From Igneacidithiobacillus sp041146875 (lineage in GTDB: Bacteria; Pseudomonadota; Gammaproteobacteria; Acidithiobacillales; Acidithiobacillaceae): a stretch of 64,000 nucleotides of DNA. The DNA is taken from contig NZ_JBFRXP010000004.1 of NCBI RefSeq assembly GCF_041146875.1, forward strand, positions 62,001 to 126,000, in the 5' to 3' direction. Below, piece after piece: positions 9,057 to 17,113 of the stretch (position 1 is its first letter; each line of letters starts with the position of its first letter). Both the position numbers and the translations under genes were made by a program. The notes under the pieces were generated by a model that worked only from the letters and a program-made list of their open reading frames with translations, had not been told where the DNA came from and did not search any database.

Positions 9057-9260
9057 CTAGCGTGAAGAAATACCTTTTTGATCCAGCTCTTCATCCTGGT
9101 GGTCGAACATTGCCGCGCCAGCCGCCGAGATCAGTACGATCATGGTGGTGCCCACCAGCCAGGCAAAGTACCAGGGGCCATAGTCGCCAGTAATCACTGC
9201 CAGAAAGATGGCAAAGGCGATGATGACGGTACCTACTATGAGTGTCAGTAAGCCTTTCAT
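9057..9260 (-). CDS. cydX: CydX-like small subunit of cytochrome bd oxidase, extended form
   Basis: A 67-residue protein. The second half contains WYFAWLVGTTMIVLI followed by an acidic tail, matching the core of CydX (WYFAWxLG), the small single-helix subunit that stabilises the haems of cytochrome bd-I. Unlike the roughly 37-residue E. coli CydX, an extra hydrophobic helix (LLTLIVGTVIIAFAIFLAVI) precedes it, so the protein has two spans. It starts 12 bases after cydB with a GGAGGC ribosome site. The operon order cydA-cydB-cydX is canonical. Confidence 0.8.
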   Translation of the reverse strand: MKGLLTLIVGTVIIAFAIFLAVITGDYGPWYFAWLVGTTMIVLISAAGAAMFDHQDEELDQKGISSR

Positions 9261-9272
9261 GTAAGCCTCCTA

Positions 9273-10406
9273 TCAGTAAGCGTGGTCGTCGTGGGCGGAA
9301 GGCGCTTTAACCTTGCCGCGCATGACGTTGAAACACCAGGTGGTGTACGCCAGGATGGTGGGGACGAAAATTGCGGTGAAAATCGTCATCCAGATCAGGT
9401 TGTACTGGCTACCGGTACCATTCCAGATAGTGATGCTCTGGGCTGGGTTGTCGCTGGAGGGCATAAGGAAGGGGAACATAGAGATTCCCACCGTACCCAA
9501 GATGCCAATCCATGCCAAGGCACCGAGCCACCAAGCCAAAGCCGCTTTTTTGGCGCGCATGGCGAAGGAACCAAAGAGCATGCTCAAAATGCCAATCAAG
9601 GGCACGATCCAGAGGATAGGACTGCTATGGTAGTTATTCAGCCAAGCCCCGGCCGAGCGGGTAACGTTCTGTGCCGCTGAGATATTGGCCGGCATGCCCG
9701 GCGTGGCGTCGTGCAACACATAGCCGCTCTGGAAGGAGATCCAGATACCGCCAACGATGAAGAGAACGGCACTTAACAGGCCCGCCAGCGAACCGATGTT
9801 TTTGGCACGACTGTAGATGGGGTCAACGCCGCGAATCATCAGCATGGCCGAGCCTTGGTAGATGGCCATACTCAGAGCCAGCACACCACAGAGGATGGCG
9901 AAGGGATTGAGCAGGTACCAAATGAAAGATTCGGTCTGGTAGTACTGGCCATCCCAAGCAAAGTGGAAGCCAACACCCTCAAGGATGTTACCAATGGCTG
10001 CGCCATAGATGATCATTGGCAGGGCGCCCGAGAGCAGGAAGACCCAGTCCCAGGTATCACGCCACTTCTGAGCGGGAACCTTGGAACGGTACTCAAAGGC
10101 CACCGGACGCATGATCATGCTAAACAACAGCAGGATCATGACGATGTAAAAGACTGAGAAGGAAGTGGCATAGAGGCTGGGGAAGGCGGCGAAGATGGCG
10201 CCGCCACCCAGAATGAACCAGACCTGATTGCCGTCCCAGTGCGGTCCAACGATATTCAGGGCCTCGCGTCGCTCGCCATCGGTCTTGCCGACAAAACGCA
10301 TCAGCGCGCCGACACCCATATCCATGCCCACCATGATGGCCAGGCCCATGAGCAGTACGCCCAAAAGCAACCACCACAGGACTTTCAGAAAAACATATGC
10401 ATCCAT
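9273..10406 (-). CDS. cydB: Cytochrome bd ubiquinol oxidase subunit II CydB (bd-I type)
   Basis: A 377-residue, roughly nine-span subunit paired with CydA. The N-terminus MDAYVFLKVLWWLLLGVLL, the GPHWDGNQVWFILGGGAIFAAFP region around residue 55 and the C-terminal NLIWMTIFTAIFVPTILAYTTWCF match E. coli-type CydB. The ATG at 10406 follows AAGGAGCACAAA; the longer open frame overlaps the cydA end and is rejected. It is closer to E. coli CydB than to the second copy at 18860-19948, so the two oxidases are separate lineages rather than a recent duplication. Confidence 0.95.
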   Translation of the reverse strand: MDAYVFLKVLWWLLLGVLLMGLAIMVGMDMGVGALMRFVGKTDGERREALNIVGPHWDGNQVWFILGGGAIFAAFPSLYATSFSVFYIVMILLLFSMIMRPVAFEYRSKVPAQKWRDTWDWVFLLSGALPMIIYGAAIGNILEGVGFHFAWDGQYYQTESFIWYLLNPFAILCGVLALSMAIYQGSAMLMIRGVDPIYSRAKNIGSLAGLLSAVLFIVGGIWISFQSGYVLHDATPGMPANISAAQNVTRSAGAWLNNYHSSPILWIVPLIGILSMLFGSFAMRAKKAALAWWLGALAWIGILGTVGISMFPFLMPSSDNPAQSITIWNGTGSQYNLIWMTIFTAIFVPTILAYTTWCFNVMRGKVKAPSAHDDHAY

Positions 10407-10452
10407 TTTGTGCTCCTTAATGTGGCGAGGCGCGTGGCCTCGCCCATGTTGC

Positions 10453-12090
10453 TCAGGATCGATCCAGGCTCGGTTTGGCAAAGGCCGGTTGTCCTGCCAT
10501 GCCTCCACCACCAGCTGCAGGCGCCCCGCCATGGTGATGGCTCTCCTGCGGTCCGAGACGCGCGTACTTGAACATCAGGTAAAGCTCCGCCGCAATGAAG
10601 GTGCTGTAAAGCAGCACGAAGCCAATGAGTGAAAAGATCATATACCCGACACTATGGCTTGAGGCCGATACGAAGGTGGGCAGCCAACCGTAAACGGTCC
10701 AGGGTTGACGGCCATTTTCCGCCGTGATCCAACCAAACTCACAAGCGATCCACGGCAAAGGCACGCTCCACAACGCAATCTTGAGGAACAAGGGGTGTTT
10801 CTCGATCTCATTCTTCAGGCTGTAGTAGGCAGCGAAGGCAAAAAGCACGAGCATGAAGACGCCAGCTGCCACCATCAGGCGGAAGGCCCAGAATTCCACC
10901 CAGACATTGGGAATGGTCGCCTTGGCAGTCTTGTCGAGCACGCTTGGCAGGTTGCTGGCGTTGACTTTGGCAAGATCCTGATCGGGGGCAAATTCCTTGG
11001 CGAGGAAGCCGTAGCCCATGTCCTTCTCGTACGCATTGAAAGTTGACAAGGCAGCCGTATCACTGTGGTTGGCATTGTAGGCCTTGAGGGCGATCATCGC
11101 TTTGATGCCATTCTCGATTCTGGGTTTGGCCTCTTGCTCGAGTTGGATGATGCCAGGAATGACCGTGTCCTCACTGTGAGTCAGTAGGGGAGTCAGCACA
11201 TAGGGAATGCTGATTTCAAAAAGGTTCTTTTGATCGGTCCGGCTAGGCAAGGCAATCAGATTCCAAGAGGCAGAAACCGGGTGCGGGTCTGTCTGCCAGA
11301 TGGCTTCCATGGCCGCTAATTTGGTCGGCTGGGAGTGGGCGTCGATATAGCCCAACGCGTCACCCAAGGTGATTACACCCACGGTAGAAATCACACCGAA
11401 TATGCTTGCCAGCCGGAACGAGCGCAAGGCAATGTCACGCCGCTTCTTGGTGAGCAGGTAATAGGCGGAGACGGCCATGACGAACATCGCACCGGTCACG
11501 AAGCCGGCAATGGAGGTATGCACGAATTTCGCCTGGGCATCGGGGTTGAAGATCAGTCCCACGAAACTGGTGAACTGCATACGCATGGTGTTGGGGTCAA
11601 AGGTGCCACCCTGCGGGTCTTGCATGAACCCGTTGGCAATCAGGATCCACAGTGCCGAGAGGTTGGAACCCAGTGCCACGAGATAGGTGACCACCAAGTG
11701 CGCCTTGGCTGACATACGATCCCAGCCAAAGAACATGACACCGACAAAGGTGGACTCCATGAAAAAGGCCATGAGCCCTTCGATTGCCAGCGGTGTGCCA
11801 AAGATGTCACCCACGAAATGCGAGTACATGGACCAGTTGGTACCAAACTCGAACTCCATGGTCAGGCCGGTAGCGACACCGAGGGCGAAGTTGATGGCGA
11901 AGAGCTTGCCCCAGAATTGGGTCATCTCTTTATAGATTTGTTTGCCCGTCACCACATATACCGTTTCCATAGTGGCGAGAATGAAGGTGAGCCCCAGGGT
12001 GAGGGGCACAAAAAGAAAGTGGTATAAAGCCGTTAACGCAAACTGCAGGCGTGACAGCTCCACCACCGTCGGATTGATCAGCATATCCAT
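10453..12090 (-). CDS. cydA: Cytochrome bd ubiquinol oxidase subunit I CydA (long Q-loop)
   Basis: A 545-residue haem-bearing subunit that oxidises quinol and reduces oxygen at a b595/d centre. The first helix has the haem ligand His in QFALTALYHFLFVPLTLG. The middle carries a long insertion (about residues 270-370) typical of L-type Q-loops, and GRQPWTVYG is present. The C-terminus is unusual: a His/Gly-rich stretch ends in a GMAGQPAFAKPSLDRS tail that recurs almost unchanged in the otherwise distant CioA at 19991-21433. It is second in an operon behind the metallo-beta-lactamase-like gene (10 bases apart), which has a sigma-54 promoter. Confidence 0.96.
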   Translation of the reverse strand: MDMLINPTVVELSRLQFALTALYHFLFVPLTLGLTFILATMETVYVVTGKQIYKEMTQFWGKLFAINFALGVATGLTMEFEFGTNWSMYSHFVGDIFGTPLAIEGLMAFFMESTFVGVMFFGWDRMSAKAHLVVTYLVALGSNLSALWILIANGFMQDPQGGTFDPNTMRMQFTSFVGLIFNPDAQAKFVHTSIAGFVTGAMFVMAVSAYYLLTKKRRDIALRSFRLASIFGVISTVGVITLGDALGYIDAHSQPTKLAAMEAIWQTDPHPVSASWNLIALPSRTDQKNLFEISIPYVLTPLLTHSEDTVIPGIIQLEQEAKPRIENGIKAMIALKAYNANHSDTAALSTFNAYEKDMGYGFLAKEFAPDQDLAKVNASNLPSVLDKTAKATIPNVWVEFWAFRLMVAAGVFMLVLFAFAAYYSLKNEIEKHPLFLKIALWSVPLPWIACEFGWITAENGRQPWTVYGWLPTFVSASSHSVGYMIFSLIGFVLLYSTFIAAELYLMFKYARLGPQESHHHGGAPAAGGGGMAGQPAFAKPSLDRS

Positions 12091-12100
12091 GGACTACCTC

Positions 12101-12814
12101 CTACAAAGACGCCGGTACGTCCTGTCCCGGCACATAACGGTGCAGATCTTTTTCTGCCCGCACTTTTTCCACTTGCTTTGCGGCGGCTTTGTTTTGTAAT
12201 AAACGACTATAACGATGCAGCAGGCCCGCTGAGTCTCCTCCGGAGCTCGACTGGCTGCGGCGCTGGTATTCCTCGATGCTGCTCAGGCGGCGGCCCTGGG
12301 TTTCGCGCCCTGGGTAGAGCAGGGTTTCCTCGGGAAAACGCTCGAGCAGGGCATGGATTCTGGCGAGTAGATTGCTGCGCGCCTTGCCCCGCAGTTTGGG
12401 GTGCAGACCTCGCACCAGCAGCGTTTCACCGGTAAACACGCGGTCGTTCCAGGCGTACATCAGCGCGCAGGAGGTGAGACCCGGGGTATGAAATACGCGC
12501 AGGGATTCTTCGCCAAAATACAGCACGTCTTCGTCGCGAATACGCATGTCGACGCAGATGGCATTGATGCTCTCGTGCGCGGCGAGTCTGGCGCCCCAGC
12601 GCTCGCGCAGGATCTGGGCAGCTTTCTCGTGACTGCTGTTCCAGTGGGTAACCAGCAGCAAGTGCAGTTGCAGTCCGCGACTGCGGAGAAAATCCTCGAC
12701 GGCTGCCAAGTGCGTTTCGGCAACATCAATGACTACCGCCTCGCGGGTGATGGGGTCGCCTAGGACATAGGCGAGGGCACCCTCTTTCTCAGGGCAGATC
12801 TGGCGAAAAATCAT
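12101..12814 (-). CDS. Metallo-beta-lactamase-fold protein with lost metal ligands (persulfide-dioxygenase-like)
   Basis: A 237-residue protein that aligns by eye with the ETHE1/persulfide dioxygenase branch of the metallo-beta-lactamase superfamily, with every metal motif altered. THxHxDH is THWNSSH (56-62), TPGHT is TPGLT (110-114), FTGDxLL is FTGETLL (127-133) and YPAHD is YPGRE (167-171). Known family members need these His/Asp residues for iron or zinc, so catalysis of the usual kind is unlikely. It is the first gene of the sigma-54-driven operon leading into cydA. A sensing, scaffold or assembly role is possible but not shown. The ATG at 12814 follows TGGGGAGGCTCCC. Confidence 0.75.
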   Translation of the reverse strand: MIFRQICPEKEGALAYVLGDPITREAVVIDVAETHLAAVEDFLRSRGLQLHLLLVTHWNSSHEKAAQILRERWGARLAAHESINAICVDMRIRDEDVLYFGEESLRVFHTPGLTSCALMYAWNDRVFTGETLLVRGLHPKLRGKARSNLLARIHALLERFPEETLLYPGRETQGRRLSSIEEYQRRSQSSSGGDSAGLLHRYSRLLQNKAAAKQVEKVRAEKDLHRYVPGQDVPASL

Positions 12815-12846
12815 GGGAGCCTCCCCACAGCAATTTCCTGTATATC

Positions 12847-12863
12847 AGCAAATGTCATGCCAA
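12847..12863 (-). promoter_or_regulatory. Sigma-54 (RpoN) promoter of the MBL-cydAB operon
   Basis: The minus strand reads TTGGCATGACATTTGCT, matching the -24/-12 consensus TTGGCACG-N4-TTGCT. The invariant GG and GC are exactly 10 bases apart. The start site would be near 12836, giving a leader of about 22 bases to the ATG at 12814. A sigma-54 activator gene starts about 170 bases upstream in the opposite direction. Confidence 0.85.
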
Positions 12864-12945
12864 TATCTTATTTTGTCGCTGTCGCTCGTAACTGCTGATA
12901 AACTTGGCTGTGCCGCGATGGAGAGATTGCTTGCGCTACGTGGAC

Positions 12946-12985
12946 GGCAGGGAAACTGCCAAAATTGGCAGAAATGAGTTGGCAG
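12946..12985. promoter_or_regulatory. Inverted repeats, likely activator binding sites (UAS)
   Basis: CTGCCAA-AA-TTGGCAG (12956-12971) is a perfect 7-bp inverted repeat. It is flanked by another GGCAG half-site at 12946-12950, which pairs with CTGCC at 12956-12960, and by a direct TTGGCAG at 12979-12985. The cluster lies about 110-150 bases upstream of the predicted sigma-54 start, the normal place for enhancer sites, and just before the activator gene. A TATAAT box at about 12992-12997 could be the activator's own -10. Confidence 0.6.
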
Positions 12986-13030
12986 TGCTGCTATAATTGA
13001 CAGCGTGCTGACGACTAAGGGGGACGGCCA

Positions 13031-14353
13031 ATGCTGAAACAATTGCGACCGGAGCTGACTTCGTTGCTCGATTGTTTTGCCTTGCCTGCGGTGCTTTTGG
13101 AGGCAGACCACACGGTACTCGCGGCAAATCAGGCGTATCGCAAGTAGTTTGGCGATGGAAAGCCTCTGCAGGGGCGCCAGTGTGACGAGATTCTGCGCAG
13201 CGTTGGTATGCCCTGTGGGGATGCTGGTAACGAGTGTCCGCTGGATCGCTGCCAACAAAACGCTAGTGTGCAGCACACGGTGCATATGCACGACGGACGT
13301 GCCTTGCAGATCGATTTGTTCCCCATTCGTAATGCCGACGGCAAGCCAGCCTATTTTCTGGAATTGCTCACCCCTCTGCCGGATCAGGATGCGCCACCCC
13401 TAGGCTTGGTGGGCCAAGGACAAGCGATGCAGCAACTCTCGCGCCTATTGCATCGTGCCGCCCCGAGCGAGGTGCCGGTGCTCTTGCTCGGTGAGTCGGG
13501 TACGGGTAAGGAACTTGCCGCCGGAATGATTCATCGCGCCAGCCAACGTGCACATGGTCCCTTTGTGGTGTTGGATTGCTCTGGTCTTTCGGAAACCCTG
13601 TTTGAGAGTGAGCTTTTTGGTTATGAGAAAGGGGCCTTTACTGGCGCCCATAGTCGCAAGATTGGCCTTGCCGAGGCGGCCAATGGTGGCACGCTCTTTC
13701 TTGATGAAGTTGGCGATATTCCGTTGCCCTTGCAGGTCAAGCTCCTGCGTTTATTGGAAACCGGGACGTTTCGGCGGGTTGGGGGTATCGAACCGATTCA
13801 TTCTGAGTTTCGCCTGATTTCGGCCACGCACCGCGATTTGGAACGCATGGTGCGGGAGGAAACCTTCCGCCAGGATCTCTATTATCGCATCAGCGCCTTC
13901 CCCATCACCTTGCCGGCCCTGCGCGAGCGGCGCGAGGATATCCCACAGATTGCAGAGTTTCTCCTCCAACATCTGGGCTATCCGCGCTCGCGCCTAAGCC
14001 CCGAGGCATTGCAGCTTCTGCTGGAACATGATTACCCAGGGAATGTCCGTGAGCTGCGCAACATACTGAATCGTGCGGCGTTGTTGGCAGATGATGTGTT
14101 GATTCTGGCGGAGCATTTGCCGGGGAATTTGCGGCGGTCACCACATGCGCAGTCCGCTCCTACGGCAATGGATTTTTCCTCTCTGGTTCCCCTGGCAGAA
14201 ATGGAAGAGCGCTACCTGCGCTGGGCGCGCGCGATGCACCCCGGAGATCGCCTTAGTCTGGCACGCTCTTTGGGGCTGAGCGAACGAACCCTCTATCGCA
14301 AACTGGAAAGCATCGGCAGCTCGCACGAAAAAGAGGATCTGCAACATGGCTGA
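13031..14353 (+). pseudogene. Sigma-54-dependent transcriptional activator, interrupted by an in-frame TAG
   Basis: Reading from the ATG at 13031 gives a PAS-like N-terminus (LPAVLLEADHTVLAANQAYRK). It is stopped by TAG at 13145-13147, then continues in the same frame as FGDGKPLQGRQCDEIL and the rest of the domain. The downstream open part, with an ATG at 13208, encodes 381 residues. It has a Cys-rich PAS end (PCGDAGNECPLDRC), a complete AAA+ sigma-54 domain (GESGTGKE at 95-102, GAFTGA at 142-147, LFLDEVGDIP) and a Fis-type helix-turn-helix (ARSLGLSERTLYRKLE). Apart from this one codon nothing is damaged, so it may be a recent nonsense mutation, a sequencing error, or a shortened activator made from an internal start. 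Its natural target is the adjacent sigma-54 promoter. It overlaps the next gene by 8 bases. Confidence 0.8.
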
Positions 14354-15011
14354 CTACGCCTTGCCCCAGGCAGATTGGGCACCCGGCTCATGGCAGCGCC
14401 CAACGGCACAAGCAGATGCGCCGGTGCTGTTGCTTCTGCATGGGCTTGGTGCCAGCCAGGAGGATATGCAGGACGTGGCGGAGTTTCTCGATTCGGAACA
14501 GAAATATCACCTGCTTACCCTCAATGCGCCACGGCGTGCCGTGACTTTGAATCGTGGCTATGTGATGCCCGCCTGGTATGATCTGTTGGGCCTCGGGCCC
14601 GATTCCGCTGAGGATGGCGCGGGTATGCAGGAAATCGCTGACGCTCTGCGCAGCGCCTTGGCCCCCGTTTTGGCAGGACGGGAGCTGATTCTGGGTGGGT
14701 TTTCCCAGGGGGCGGCTTTATCGTTGTACCTGCACTTGCATGCACATTTTGCCGCCCGTGCGCTGCTGATCTTCAGCGGCTATCTGCCGTTGCGCCACAG
14801 CACACCAGCAGCAAGGCAAGATACTGCCCCGATCTTTTGGGGCCACGGTACCCGCGATGACATCTTGCCCTTGTCCTACGCGCAGTGGGGAGAGGAGATC
14901 CTGCAGCGGCAGGGCTACCAGCTAGAGCGCCATGATTACCCGATGGCGCACAACATTGTTGCTGAAGAGATCGTAGCGGCGCGGGATTTTCTCGCATCCC
15001 ACGTCGGGTAG
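14346..15011 (+). CDS. Alpha/beta-hydrolase, phospholipase/carboxylesterase family
   Basis: A 221-residue serine esterase of the YpfH/carboxylesterase 2 family. The nucleophile elbow GFSQGAAL is at about residues 118-125, the oxyanion region is LLLHGLGAS near 30, the acid lies in GTRDDILP (about 172) and the histidine in PMAHNI (about 198). The complete catalytic triad suggests an active cytoplasmic esterase for short acyl esters; the physiological substrate is unknown. The start overlaps the end of the sigma-54 activator gene, so the two are probably cotranscribed. Confidence 0.88.
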   Translation: MADYALPQADWAPGSWQRPTAQADAPVLLLLHGLGASQEDMQDVAEFLDSEQKYHLLTLNAPRRAVTLNRGYVMPAWYDLLGLGPDSAEDGAGMQEIADALRSALAPVLAGRELILGGFSQGAALSLYLHLHAHFAARALLIFSGYLPLRHSTPAARQDTAPIFWGHGTRDDILPLSYAQWGEEILQRQGYQLERHDYPMAHNIVAEEIVAARDFLASHVG

Positions 15012-15020
15012 CATGTGCGT

Positions 15021-16427
15021 CTAGTCTGCGAAAATGAACTCGCCGAGACCCCAGCGCGCGGCTAAGGTCTCGGTGGCGTTAAGCAACTCCTCGGCACGGG
15101 CGGGGTGATTGACCGGGGAGTTGGCAATGCGCCGTAGGATCTCCTCGCGGTCACTCCCTTGCGATAACAGATGGATCAGCTCGCCGGCATCACGACCCAC
15201 AATCTCGCCACCCAGGAATTCGCCGCTGTCCATGTCGGCAAGGATGCGGGCAAAACCGCGGGTGTCGTCCTGCCCTAAGGCTCGCGGCGAGGTCTCGAAG
15301 GCGGCAAAGCCCACGGCCGGCTCAAAACCCTCATCTTCTGCCTCATTTTCATCCATGCCGATGCGCGCCAGTTCTACCGCCGAGTACACCAGTTCTGGCA
15401 CCCATAGGGGCGCGCGCTCGCGCCTGTTGTCTGCAAGGATGTTGTCGATGACCAAAGTGGCATCCGCCAAGGCCTGGTTCGCGTTCATGTAGGGCCCGAC
15501 CACATCGCCAATGGCATAGATGCCACTCTCTGCGGTTTCCAGGTGCTCGTCTGTCTGCACAAAACCCTGGTCGTCAGTAACAACGGCGGTATTCGCGAGC
15601 CCCAGAGCCTCCGTATGGGCTGCGCGCCCGGTAGCAAAGAGTACCCAGTCTGCGCTTTCCCGTTCGCCGTCGGCATTCGCGACCCAGGCTTGTTCGCCAT
15701 CGACTCCAGAATTGGCCACGGCAAATTTGCGGCGCGGCTCGATCTGTAGTTCCGTCAGGGCATCCATCAGCGCGTCTTTCGCCTGCGGGGAGTAGCGCAG
15801 GTGGTGAAGGGGGGCGGAGTTGACCAGCCAGCGTACTTCCTTGCCCAACTGGGTAAAGATGTACGCGAACTCTGTACCAATCACGCCGCCGCCAACGATA
15901 ATGACGCGATCGCCCTGCGGTACGCCGTCATCAAAGAGCATGTCGCTGTGCAGAATCTTGCCGCTTTGCAGATTTGCACCCTGGGGTAGGCGCGGCGTGG
16001 AGCCGGTCGCGATAACGCTATACTCGGTGTGGATGGTTTCCTCACCGGCCGGCGTCTGGATCATGATCTCGCGCGCGCTGCGGTAGCTGCCGACACCACT
16101 GTACATCTGCACACCAAGGCGCTTGAGATAATCGACATAGCTTTCACGTACGGTCTCGACGACTTTGTGTTGGTGTTGCCAGGCCTGCGCCATGTTGCCG
16201 CGCAGGGTTTCGCCAAGTATTCCGCGCCCGGCAAAGTGGCGGCTATTTTCGATCCACTTGGCAGTCTCGTGCCAGTCTTTCTTGGGCACGCAGCCGCGAT
16301 TGAGGCAGGTGCCGCCCCAGACACCTTTTTCGATGATGGCGACTTTTTTGCCGCGCAGGGTGGCGAGTACGGACGCACGGTATCCACCCGGACCACTACC
16401 AATGATGACAATGTCGAATTCTTTCAT
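15021..16427 (-). CDS. Dihydrolipoamide dehydrogenase-like flavoprotein disulfide reductase
   Basis: A 468-residue class I pyridine nucleotide-disulfide oxidoreductase. It has an N-terminal FAD motif (IIGSGPGGYRA), a redox-active pair in GGTCLNRGCVPKK (C41/C46), the NAD motif VIIVGGGVIGTEFA and a C-terminal His-Glu dyad (H441, E446 in NHPARAEE). All catalytic residues of lipoamide dehydrogenase are present. No 2-oxoacid dehydrogenase subunits lie beside it. In sulfur oxidisers similar stand-alone enzymes can serve lipoate-binding-protein pathways, so the partner is uncertain. It faces the esterase, 9 bases apart. Confidence 0.85.
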   Translation of the reverse strand: MKEFDIVIIGSGPGGYRASVLATLRGKKVAIIEKGVWGGTCLNRGCVPKKDWHETAKWIENSRHFAGRGILGETLRGNMAQAWQHQHKVVETVRESYVDYLKRLGVQMYSGVGSYRSAREIMIQTPAGEETIHTEYSVIATGSTPRLPQGANLQSGKILHSDMLFDDGVPQGDRVIIVGGGVIGTEFAYIFTQLGKEVRWLVNSAPLHHLRYSPQAKDALMDALTELQIEPRRKFAVANSGVDGEQAWVANADGERESADWVLFATGRAAHTEALGLANTAVVTDDQGFVQTDEHLETAESGIYAIGDVVGPYMNANQALADATLVIDNILADNRRERAPLWVPELVYSAVELARIGMDENEAEDEGFEPAVGFAAFETSPRALGQDDTRGFARILADMDSGEFLGGEIVGRDAGELIHLLSQGSDREEILRRIANSPVNHPARAEELLNATETLAARWGLGEFIFAD

Positions 16428-16571
16428 AAAGCCCTCATGTCGTTATGCCCAGTGTACCCGTTTTTCCGAGCCAACTCAGCCATCGAGCAGAAGTGCAACG
16501 CAAACAAGGAGGTCGACAGTGATGATTGGCCTTCGGTATGATTTGCAAAATCTTTTGATGGGGGCGCAGGC

Positions 16572-17111
16572 ATGGCAGAACATCTGATACTGGCGGCCGT
16601 GGATGGCTCACAAAATGCCTTGGTGGCGGCGGGGGTGGCGGCGCGTTTCGCGAGTCTGCTCTCTGGTCGTTTGGGGCTGGTGACGGTCTTGCAGGTGCCG
16701 CAGGTGCCTTTGGGCTTTGGCAGCGGACTATTCTCCGAGGGACTGCGGGATCGCCTCATGCAAGAGGCAAGGGCCGAGGCAGAAAAGACCCTGCAGGGGG
16801 TCGCAGAGCGTATCCATGAGGCCTGTGGCCTGCATCTGCCAGAGTATTTTATTGCCAGTGGTGTGCCTGAGGTCGAAATCCCCAAGATTGTCGCCGCTGA
16901 TGCGCAGATCATCATGGTGGTAGTTGGCCGTCAGGGGTTTGGCACGGAGAGTAAGCCGCGCGGCTTACCACATGCCTTAGGCGATCTTGGGGCCAAACTC
17001 AGCCTGAGTTTGCGGGTGCCGGTACTTACGGTGCCTACGGATGCCTTGGAAGGACAGATCTGCGCCGGGGTCGCGCAACTCGGTGCTGAAGCGAAGCAAG
17101 AGGAGGCTTGA
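16572..17111 (+). CDS. Universal stress protein (UspA family)
   Basis: A 179-residue single-domain Usp. It opens with ILAAVDGSQNALVAA, a typical first strand and loop. The usual ATP-binding signature GxxGxG(S/T) near the end is replaced by VVGRQGFGTESKPRG (about 117-131), so nucleotide binding may be altered. The stop codon overlaps possible starts of the sulfite-exporter-like gene, indicating a shared transcript with tauE and the TIGR02186 gene. Confidence 0.85.
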   Translation: MAEHLILAAVDGSQNALVAAGVAARFASLLSGRLGLVTVLQVPQVPLGFGSGLFSEGLRDRLMQEARAEAEKTLQGVAERIHEACGLHLPEYFIASGVPEVEIPKIVAADAQIIMVVVGRQGFGTESKPRGLPHALGDLGAKLSLSLRVPVLTVPTDALEGQICAGVAQLGAEAKQEEA

Positions 17112-17113
17112 GC

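Noticed and set aside
13145..13147. TAG as a recoded amino acid (pyrrolysine) in the sigma-54 activator
   Set aside because: Pyrrolysine is very rare in bacteria and no pyl genes are visible; a mutation or read error is simpler.
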